DNA from: Diphasiastrum complanatum
Lineage: Eukaryota; Streptophyta; Lycopodiopsida; Lycopodiales; Lycopodiaceae
DNA length: 64,000 bases
Direction of reading: 5' to 3'
Assembly: GCA_029204225.1 (NCBI GenBank)
Contig: CM055103.1
Span: 41,873,368 to 41,937,367, forward strand
A program made the position numbers and the translations under genes. This document shows positions 22,154 to 61,869 of this stretch, in pieces. Under the pieces are notes generated by a model. The model made no database searches. It was not told the origin of the DNA and saw only the letters and a program-made list of their open reading frames with translations. Positions within the stretch are counted from its first letter, which is position 1. The number at the start of each line of letters is the position of its first letter.

Positions 22154-22905
22154 TCATGAGTGGAATAGCGCTGCTCATACGAACGAAGACGATGGGATTC
22201 ATATGCAATAACACACTGACGCTGACGTAACAAAGAACCTAATTTATGAAGATGGATAGCAAGACCAAGAAACATACGAACATCATGAACATCAGTAGGC
22301 ACAGGCCATGAAAGAGGATGCATACGAATCTGGTGATAACCGGAACGGAGGTCAGGTTTAGAAAAGATCTTGGCTTGGCCTAACTGGTGAAACAGGTCAT
22401 CCATATGAGGGATAGGGTACTGATTACGGATAGTAAGTTTATTTAAAGCACGATAATCAATACATAGACGTTTAGTAACATCCTTCTTATCAACAAGTAA
22501 AACAGGAGCACCAAAAGGACTGTGGCTAGGAACAATAAGGCCTTGACGTAATAAATCAGACACCTGACGCTGGACTTCCTCGTGCTCAACAATAGACATA
22601 CGAAAAGGAGGATGAGAAGGAGGTGATGCAGAGGAAACAAGGTCTATATGGTGGTTGACATCTCGTAAAGGTGGTAACTGAGTCGGCTCTCTAAAAACAT
22701 GCTCAAATTCACGCAACAGTTCAGAAAATACCTGTGGCAAAGGTGGTGCATCCGCAATAGGCTGAACTGGCTGAACAGAAAGAATAGCCGCACAGTGGGC
22801 CTTCTGGAGGCTCCGTATGAACTGCTTCCCGGAAATAAGCTGATAGTCCTGCCGAGAATCAATACCGGAAAATATATGCTGAGTACCATCATGAGAGAAT
22901 GTCAA
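22123..22905 (-). pseudogene. RLG-3 RT with the catalytic core deleted
   Basis: 260 open codons: '[20 protein letters not shown]', '[20 protein letters not shown]', '[20 protein letters not shown]', '[20 protein letters not shown]', '[12 protein letters not shown]'. It then jumps directly to '[20 protein letters not shown]' and again from 'HLHK' to '[20 protein letters not shown]'. The palm containing the YxDD catalytic aspartates and the start of RNase H are missing. Both deletions keep the reading frame. RLG-2 preserves some of the missing text (24330-24900), which confirms deletion in RLG-3. Confidence 0.9.
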
Positions 22906-22914
22906 TGTCTGCTG

Positions 22915-23130
22915 CTAGAGGTCTACTGTAACCGCACCAAGGGATGCAAACCAATCAGCACCGAGGATAAGATCGTACCGTGTAAGTGGAATAATATGAA
23001 AATCTGCCTGACCAAGGAAGTCTCCAATCCGATATGAAAGCTGCTGATACATCTGCGTGCTAGGAAAAGAGTGTGCGCTGGCAACCTCAACATGCAGGGG
23101 ATGAGGCGTAGTGACTGGTATAGCACACAA
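22915..23130 (-). pseudogene. RLG-3 retropepsin-like protease fragment
   Basis: 71 codons ending 'LTRYDLILGADWFASLGAVT', the carboxy half of the Ty3 protease. The catalytic DSG region and all of Gag upstream are missing; the leader joins directly to the middle of the protease. Confidence 0.8.
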
Positions 23131-23749
23131 ACGACACTAAGAGCAAGAAAGGAAATGACAAATGTCAAGAAAAGGTGTGAAAAGCAAGGAAAAACCAGCA
23201 AAGATACCTCTCGACAGAGCTCCAAGCGTGTGCGAAGAGTTGGCTGGAAAATGTGACCACAAGGAGAATGAAAGTGGGCGCTGGACAGCCTCCAATCAAT
23301 GCTGAAAATATGGCTGGAAATCTGTGGAAAACCTGATGAAATAGGGCGATGGACAGCCTCCAATCAAAACCGAAATATGGCTGAAACTCTGCTGGAACAA
23401 TGGCTGAAAAATGTGATGAAGTAGGGCGCTGGATGGCTGGGAATCCTCTCCCTGAATCAAATGGAGGATTCAAAAAAAAGAGGGAAAAGGATTTGGAACT
23501 TGGGCACCGGAAATAATCTGCCCAAATTTTTTTTTTTTCTGGCCGCCAAATTTAGCGGAAGTACTTCCGCTAACTATCTACTAAAGCTCTGCCAAGGAAA
23601 ATGCTCCGATGGGAGTTGGTCCTCCTCCAAACTGTGCTGAATGTTGCTGAAGCAAAGAGACGAAAGCCCTTAGCAAAGAGAGAAAAATCAGCAAGGAAAA
23701 TGGGCACCCAATGAGAAAATCAGATTTGAAATTCAGCAATCAGGAAAGT
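23131..23749 (-). other. RLG-3 leader
   Basis: Non-coding sequence between the primer-binding site and protease. It includes a diverged repeat of about 60 bp ('ggctggaaatctgtgg...ctccaatcaa') seen at 23280-23420. Similar wording ('ctggaggctcc') appears in the RLG-2 leader. Confidence 0.6.
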
Positions 23750-23761
23750 GCTCTGATACCA
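23750..23761 (-). promoter_or_regulatory. RLG-3 primer-binding site
   Basis: Minus strand TGGTATCAGAGC, a perfect initiator-Met tRNA match, directly adjacent to the 5' LTR end (one base at 23762 starts the LTR). Confidence 0.95.
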
Positions 23762-24226
23762 AGTTAAGATCAAAATCTCAGGTGTTGAATCAATGAAGCA
23801 TAAAAGATAGCAATAGACTAAAGCCCTACAAGCAATAGACAAGACAATAGGTTCTCCCACGAAGAGCCCAAGCAATACCAATCAATAATCTGAAAAATGA
23901 GTGTACAAATGCCCCTATAAATACCCTACCAATGAACCCTAAAATAGGAATTCAAAAGTAAAGGGAGGCAAAATGTGGAGGGAAAATAGTGCGCCCTCCT
24001 ACGGGCCCCCACTCCACATATAACCATATAATAAGGGCCCAAGGCCAGTCAATGTCATAAAAAAGGACCCAACGCGGGTCATAAGCATATAAAAAGGCTC
24101 TGGGGCCTGTACATGACTAATATAAAATGCGTAACCAGAAATATACATAACCAACAGTAAATGTAAAGAGGCCTGTGGAATATATGCAGAGTAGCCCAGT
24201 AGTCTTGTATCCTGTAGTCCGTAACT
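23762..24226 (-). repeat. 5' LTR of RLG-3
   Basis: 465 bp, partner of 19858-20319, bounded by the primer-binding site on the left and the TTACT target duplication on the right. Confidence 0.93.
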
Positions 24227-25035
24227 TTACTATTTGTAACCAATACCCCATTCCTCACATGTATGACCTTTTTATCCAATTAGGCCAAGCCCAACTATTT
24301 TCTAAGCTTGACCTTCGTTCCGGCTACCACCAGATCCGCATGCACCTGGCAGATGAGCATAAGACCGCTTTCTGCACCATTTTGGTCTGTATGAGTTGAA
24401 AGTTCTACCTTTTGGAGTTGCTAGTGGTTCCCCTACATTTCAAAATGTTATGAACGATATCTTTCGGCCACTGATTGTAAGTTTTTCATTGTTTACTTTG
24501 ATGATATCCTTGTTTACTCTTACCACTCATATTGCCCATTTGGGTTTAGTCTTACTTCTCTTGACCAATCACTAGTTATATGCTGAGTGGTCGATATGTT
24601 CCTTTTTTGTTACCGAGATTGAGTTTTTGGGCTTTCTTGTGTCTAATGGCATTGTTCGCCTTGACCGGAGCAAGGTTCGCTCTATCTGTGCATGGCCTAT
24701 ACCCACTGATGTTCATGATGTTCGTATGTTTCTTGGTCTCATTCTCCATCTCCACAAGCCTTTTCCCCATTTTCCTACTGTCACCTCTCCTTTACATGGC
24801 TTGTTGAAGATAGATGCCCCTTTTGTCTGGAGTTCTGATTGCCAGCCTGCTTGTGATACCCTTTTAGACCCTACTTACATCAGCATCTGTCCTTTGTCGT
24901 CCTGATTTTGACCAGTGTTTTCCTGTTGAGACTGATGCCAATTCCATGTGGAGCCTTGTTATGCCAGACACTTGGTGTTATTGCTTACGAGTCCTGACGC
25001 CTTTGTTTTTATGAGCAGTGTTATCTCTACCCATG
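24227..25035 (+). pseudogene. RLG-2 RT continuation and start of RNase H
   Basis: RT resumes with '[20 protein letters not shown]' and continues '[20 protein letters not shown]'. After a frameshift it gives 'MNDIF' and the catalytic region (about 24490-24520, degenerate), then 'EIEFLGFLVSNGIVRLDRSK', '[20 protein letters not shown]' and 'SPLHGLLKIDAPFVWSSDCQ'. RNase H begins ('LGVIAYES') and the match stops near 25035. Confidence 0.85.
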
Positions 25036-25990
25036 TGAAAGAGAAGTAAATGGGAAGCATTGGAATGTTTCTGAGTCCACATCTCTGGGTTTCCAAATCC
25101 AGTGCCCTCGAAAGTGCACAGTTGCAAGTTTGTCTTCTTGTCATGATAATTTCCATCCAAGAGTTCTAGCAAAGCTCCTTTTCATAGAGTATGCTTCTGG
25201 CCATTTCCATTAATGTGAGCTTCATTTTGTTGACCGTGTCATTTTACTGCAGTTTGTAGGGGACTGTTGATTGTCCACTTTGCATTCATAAAACTCAACA
25301 GAAGCATTAGAACAACGTTCGCCTCCATTATCTGTTCATGCTGCAATGAATTTGCTACCAATCTAATTTTTTAGCAACTGATTTCTTCACAGATTGATGC
25401 CTTCGCCACCTGCGGAGACATAAGCTTGTGAATGTCTCCTTTCTTTTTCACCTTGGTGATTTTTTCAGAATTAGATCATGCAAGAATCACTTTAAAATTA
25501 CTATGGGATGGTTAGAACTTGCAATCTTTGTTATAACCAACAGGTTCTGCTTCAAACCTCGCATGCGCATATGTTAGATGCCAGTCAAATTCCTCGATGT
25601 TCCCTCGGGTAGCCTGAGAAAAATGTCTTCCACAACAAAGCATCCTTGTTTTCCATTTTCCCCTGTCTTCACTGTAGAGGGGTTTCTCAGCACCTTTTTC
25701 CCAAAAGTGGGCGGCCGTTACTCAAGGTAACAATCATCCAAATAATCAAGAATGTCCTCCCAATGTTCTTGACCTTCCTTGAAGACAGCAAAGATAAAAT
25801 GCTCTTTTGCTTGGTTTATCTTCTCCTCTCTCTCCATCTCTGGGATTTTTCCTCATCTACTTACAAATTGATTGAGCTGATTCCAATAGTTGCAGTGGAA
25901 GGTTCTTCCAATCTTGCTTACTTCTCTGCCTCAATTTCTTGGTTTTCTTTGATGTATTAAGCCATCTCCATCCCATTCTTGAAGGTACTC
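25036..25990. other. Unassigned, possibly copia debris on the minus strand
   Basis: Broken minus-strand frames (for example 'GNYHDKKTNLQLCTFEGTGF' at about 25090-25160) resemble polyprotein text but match no domain I can name. It lies next to a copia Gag fragment in the same orientation. Confidence 0.35.
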
Positions 25991-26500
25991 ACACCTCCCT
26001 TCATAGTTTGCATTTCCCTTCTGGCAAAAACTAGGAAATTTTATGCATTTTATGATGACTTACCCTCTTTTAACTTCTTGCTTGAGCCTAGCAGTGGGAA
26101 AATCAGAATCCATTCTACCTGCTTTATTCTCTGCATTTTTCACAAAGTTCTCAAAAGACTTTGGAAGACTATTCAAGAGCCTGCAGACCTTGTCTCCCTT
26201 CGACACCAGCCCTCTGATAGCTTCTAGCTCTCTTCCAAAATTGAGCACTCCTCATCAGTGTGCTGAATAATTGACTAGCGTTATAGCATCGTCTTCGAGA
26301 AAAGATGATTTGCGAAATTTCTTGTTCTCACGGAGAGATTGACTCTCTATAGTGTTGGTTAAGTTCAGACGCATGGAGTATAAGTTGGCTTCTTTTGCAT
26401 GAATGCAATTTTAAGTTCAGTGGGACCTACCCCTGTTCACTTCCTGTGTCACTCCTCTTGTTCATCTTCACATGGTGATCGATCTTGCGGCTTCTTCTCA
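25991..26500 (-). pseudogene. Copia-type Gag fragment (RLC-4)
   Basis: The minus-strand open frame at 26248-26060 carries 'KVCRLLNSLPKSFENFV', the conserved 'LL.SLP.SF' block of copia Gag (UBN2 domain), followed by 'DFPTARLKQEVKRG'. Flanking frames are broken. No LTR or pol could be linked to it. Confidence 0.7.
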
Positions 26501-27644
26501 CCAATCACGAGCTTGCAAAGACTCTTCTGTCAGGATAGTTTCTCTCTTCCTTTTTCATGCTTATCAAACTTTCCATTTTTTTGGATATTCATAATGTTTC
26601 CATCACAAAGAGCCGCATTCAATCAGTTCCAATTAATCTCATAACAGAAGATGTGAAAATACCAAATAAGGTTACCATTTCATAATCACAAAGAAGAACA
26701 AGGCAAGAAGAGAAAAAATGATACATAATCCTAAGTATTGCTTGTGCTGTTTCTAGTGTTTATGGTTTTGATGGGAATGTTTTTGTGTTGGCTCAGCGGT
26801 AATGCTTGTCGAAACTCCTTAGGAGGTAAGAGTCTGCTACAAATTTACAGAATTCAAGCAACTATATTACCCAAACTGAGGACAGCACATATAGTATTCT
26901 AGAGAATCAATAGCGGGCTTCTTGATAGTTAGGTCCTGCGCTTCTCAGCGGCTGCAAAGACAACAACAGAATGGCCAACTGCATAAGTTAGCATTAGACT
27001 AAGAGTTGATTCTATGGCAATAAAGCTCTCATCATCTTGGAAGTTAGCATGAGACAATCCAAGATGTAACTTAAAATATCAAGCAATCTCACGTTAGACA
27101 GCTAGCAGGAGTAAGACCAAAGGATTGAATATCAATAAGATGCTATCAGGCCTTGAAACAAAATGTACCAGCAGGTGAAAACGGCCGACAGAATTCGGGT
27201 GACGTGTTGATCCACAAAATGTTCCAAAACATGATCCTTAGGATTTTTGCACTCCTATCTTATTAGTATTTGTACATGCCAAGCTATTCCATAAACCTTG
27301 ATTGCATTTGGATGATTCTTTCACCATAGTGTTATTCTTTATTATCAATAATCATAAGGCTTAAGTGGTCCATCATGTATAGATGTCCATTTTAGTAGAA
27401 GAGACTCGAGAAAATATGGATTTTGTGAATTTAATGAGAGATTCTCTTTCCTTTTAACTTTCCTTACAATAACTTCAGCATTAAAAGGTTTTAGTCTTTG
27501 TTTAGCATGATCCTGTTTGGAGCTTTTGATATGGTCGTTCAACTAGTACAGTCATTCATATTGGTTCGTATTCTCAGTTTATGTCTGTACTAGTAGGTAC
27601 CTTGCAGAATGTTCTCATATCCTTGATCAAGTTAAATTATATTC
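26501..27644. other. Upstream region of the kinase gene
   Basis: No coding domain is seen. An isolated A-box-like string TGGCTCAGCGG (about 26794-26804) lacks a convincing B box. Promoter elements for the gene starting at 27645 would lie here, but none can be assigned with confidence. Confidence 0.4.
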
Positions 27645-59152
<31,508 letters not shown>

Positions 59153-60020
59153 GTTTTCCTTGTGACCAGTTTAGGGATCAGAATTGGAAATTGAAACATA
59201 TTTCATGTTCTGGATGGTTGTGCAATTTGTGTCCTCCAATTTGCTTACAATATCAAGGTACCAGACTTATAGAATGGTTCTTCAGATCTATTTAAGGGTG
59301 TAGGATGTCGTGATTGTGAGCCATCATTACTTGAGGTTATGTCATTCCACATTGGTATAGTGTTTCCATTTGTAAGACATCATGATAATCCGCGGTTCTG
59401 AACACTGAATCGGGGTAGTACATGTCAAAAATGGGTATGCCTAGGTCACCCAACTCATAAGTTTGATGTGCATTACTAATGTTACATATTATCCGGATTA
59501 TAGGCATCATGGTCATGAGCGAGTCTGAAACTCAGTTCACTAAAGTCAAAGTAAAACAATGATAGTCATAGTTAAAAGAGGCTTGGAGGAACTTTATGTG
59601 TTCTCAGTTGGACTTGATAGGACATCATAGGCAGTAGTAGATTTTATGCCTAGGGTGATGATGTTGTACGCAAATCATATTCAAGCTCTCAATCCTACTT
59701 TTCCCACTTGGATAAGCTCGTTAGAGTCTGATTGGGTGAGCTTTTTGGAGTTCAAGATATTTACTGCCTGACATTTATGTATAAATACAAGTTGTCAATG
59801 CTATTTTTGTTAACTTCAGATAAGCTGGTTAAAGTTTGATTACATCAGTTTTGTGGCATTGGACCATTGATCTATCAGTGCTGATGTTGAATATGGATCA
59901 AGTTAGAAACTGATTTGATCCATTGCATAATTCTTAAAGCTGTTGTTTCCAGATTAGCAGAAAGCCTCAGCACTTTGAACCCTTGGCATGAGAGCAAGGA
60001 TACATTCCCAATCTGGGAAA
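59153..60020 (+). other. Kinase intron 9, left part
   Basis: No coding domain. I looked for the next kinase exon (proline-rich 'PPD.AKWR'-type continuation) and did not find it. Confidence 0.6.
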
Positions 60021-60098
60021 TGCATCTTGGTTTTTAAGGGGGCTTGAACTTGGGACCAAAGAAACTTTGGATGCCAAGCTAACCAACTGAGCCAACCC
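60021..60098 (-). mobile_element. tRNA-derived SINE-like copy 2
   Basis: Minus strand GGTTGGCTCAGTTGGTTAGC ... CCCAAGTTCAAGCCCC. The A box TGGCTCAGTTGG is perfect (TRGYNNANNNG), and the B box AGTTCAAGCC is one change from GGTTCRANNCC, with about 40 bp spacing. It is the sister of 17828-17907. Confidence 0.7.
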
Positions 60099-60660
60099 TT
60101 GAATGATTATTCTGGGATATGGAACCACCTATGTAGAAAAGGAAAATTAGCTGTTGATCTTAGACAATTTTAGCGTAGTCAATAATATTTTGAATAATTT
60201 TGAAACATTTCATGATGTTCATTTGTTATATTATTTTCTCACATAAATAGCATAGCCTCGAGATTTTTTAAAACTCACTCATGCCAAGAGAAGAGCATCT
60301 TGGGAGGTGGGTTGCAATCTAGAAGGGAGACTGCTGGTACCTAGTTACATGATATAGTCTTTCCTGTCCCGTTATTTCTACCTGTTTCGTCACGGCTTGG
60401 TTTCTTTTGAGAAACTGGCATTTGGACTGTGCGGAGGCATTCCTCATATGAAGTGAGGAAACAATGACAAGAGGCCGTGCATACTATTTTGCAATTTGCA
60501 TAAGATCTTGATCATTATTGGTAGGAACATGTTTTACATCACACTTTCAAGTATTTGAGATACCTGAGCTCGGTGTCTGCTTTTGACATTCTTAATCTTC
60601 CAATCTTATACTGTGTATTGTTTTTTGGCCAAAAAAGCTATTTTGGTGCTATCATTAAGC
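60099..60660. other. Kinase intron 9; no gene seen
   Basis: AT-rich, no domain. Confidence 0.55.
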
Positions 60661-60663
60661 ATA

Positions 60664-61306
60664 ATTGCCCGTTCCGGAACGGAACACGTTCTGGAAAGCG
60701 TTCCGTTCCGGAACTTAGCAAAATAAAAATTAAAAAAATACGTATTTTTTAACACGTATTTTTTAACAAAGGATTTTTGCAGCCAACGACTAAAGCACAA
60801 ATACTGGTAGCAGGTCTTTTACTTCACGGGGCTTACATAGTTCTTTTTCGTTTAGTGATATGGTCGCGGCAAGCAAAGAACTAGGTTGAAAGATGCTGAA
60901 AAAGGGAATTCTGCGGATGTCAAAGATACATCTGTTTTCCGTCTGGTTACCCTAAACAAAGCTGAAGCGCCTGTATTTGTGCTTGGGTCGTTTGGCTACT
61001 ATGGAAATAATGTGAATGGCTGAAAAGCAAACGGATTACAAAATTCTCGAGTTGCAGCGTCCAACGCTGTGCACTTGTGCTTCCGTTGTCACACAGCTAT
61101 GTTCACAAAGCATCCTTCTATTCACAAACCCAAGAGTGGGACTTGACAGTTTCGGAGCCTCTGACTTCTCATTTTCTTTTGGAAGGATTGTAGTTTCAGG
61201 CTTTATACCTGTTTTTTTAAATTGAAAAAAAAAAAAACATTCCGACCCAGTACGTTCCGGAATGTACTGTACGGAACAAACAGTACGCTCCGGCCCTAAG
61301 CAGTTG
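60664..61306. mobile_element. Putative non-autonomous hAT-like element carrying an ABCB fragment
   Basis: About 640 bp bounded by palindrome clusters P3 (60666-60714, GTTCCGGAAC twice) and P4 (61238-61296, centred on GTACGTTCCGGAATGTAC), each with its A/T-rich run on the inner side, so the ends are mirror images. P3 is followed by a doubled 'acgtattttttaac'. Flanks taagcata/taagcagt could be an eroded 8-bp target duplication (6 of 8), but this is weak. The interior holds a piece of an ABC transporter gene. Confidence 0.5.
60885..61023 (+). pseudogene. ABCB (P-glycoprotein type) transporter exon fragment
   Basis: Open codons after a possible acceptor (aactag|g) read 'LKDAEKGNSADVKDTSVFRL' then 'VTLNKAEAPVFVLGSFG' and stop at 61021. 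'FRL..LNK.E.PV..LGS' is the linker-to-second-transmembrane-domain junction of plant ABCB transporters, where the second half of the protein begins. No Walker motifs or membrane helices follow. It sits in the palindrome-bounded element and in the intron of another gene, so a captured fragment is more likely than a real exon. Confidence 0.55.
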
Positions 61307-61484
61307 TCGTGCAATATCTGTGGAGAGCTCACTGTGAGGTCCACCTTGATCTTTTAAGTAGGAGACAAACGTGCAGCACTTGCCATCCCCGGCTACTGAC
61401 CATGCTGGACTTTGTGCTGTTTAGCAGGTTTGAGTTCCCCTTCATTAATTTAATGTTGTTGCCTTAGAGCTTTATGTATGCTCT

Positions 61485-61600
61485 GGTCCCGCGGTACTGG
61501 GTACCGCGGATCCCGGTACCGCGGGACCGTACTGGTACCGCGGTACCACAATATATTAATATTTTTATTATTTAATATTTTTAATTTTTTTTTTTTTTTA
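61485..61600. repeat. Palindrome cluster P5 (GGTACCGCGGTACC) plus A/T run
   Basis: Overlapping palindromes: GGTACCGCGGTACC (61534-61547, perfect 14 bp), and GGTCCCGCGGTAC paired with GTACCGCGGGACC (61485-61497 and 61516-61528). An A/T-rich run of about 50 bp follows to 61600. It lies about 270 bp upstream of the hAT-2 start codon. Confidence 0.85.
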
Positions 61601-61869
61601 CCTAAACCTACCCGCCCCCCTTGCATTTCCTCTGAAATTTTTTTGCGCCCTCCTCCGCCCTGCCATCACTGCTGTTTTTGCCTGTCTGCCTTCGATTCCT
61701 TGCGTGCCCTTCGCCCACGCAACGCCCTGCCTTGCATCTGACTTGCTTCGCCTTGCTTGCGCCCATTTTCAGCGTCTCTCCAACAGTGAACCCTGCTGTT
61801 TTTTTTCCAGCAATCCATCCTACCAGCTTTAGCTTCAGCTGCATTTTTTCCCTAGTTTTCTCCTTCGCA

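Larger units (their letters stand above)
19858..24226 (-). mobile_element. RLG-3: young, internally deleted Ty3 element nested in RLG-2
   Basis: Complete boundaries: LTRs at 19858-20319 (3') and 23762-24226 (5'), and a flanking target duplication TTACT at 19853-19857 and 24227-24231. Removing the element restores one continuous RLG-2 reading frame across the site. The LTRs differ by roughly a dozen positions by eye, which points to a fairly recent insertion. Inside, gag is absent and the RT catalytic core is deleted, so it could only have moved with proteins supplied by another copy. LTR ends are AGTTAAG and GTAACT instead of TG...CA. Confidence 0.93.
17950..25035 (+). mobile_element. RLG-2: old Ty3 element split by RLG-3
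   Basis: 5' LTR, primer site and long leader (18401-19100), then decayed protease and RT up to 19857. Then comes the 4.37-kb RLG-3 insertion with a TTACT target duplication, after which RT resumes at 24227 in the same codon. The coding text matches RLG-3 closely, so both belong to one family. RLG-2 carries many more stops and frameshifts and is therefore older. Its homology ends in RNase H near 25035; no 3' LTR is seen. Confidence 0.85.

Noticed and set aside
60021-60098. Functional tRNA gene
   Set aside because: The internal promoter boxes look tRNA-like, but no cloverleaf with acceptor and anticodon stems could be drawn, and the sequence repeats at 17.8 kb as a dispersed element.
60885-61023. 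ABCB fragment as a genuine exon of a resident transporter gene
   Set aside because: No neighbouring ABCB exons, membrane segments or nucleotide-binding motifs in about 60 kb; it lies inside another gene's intron between element-like ends.
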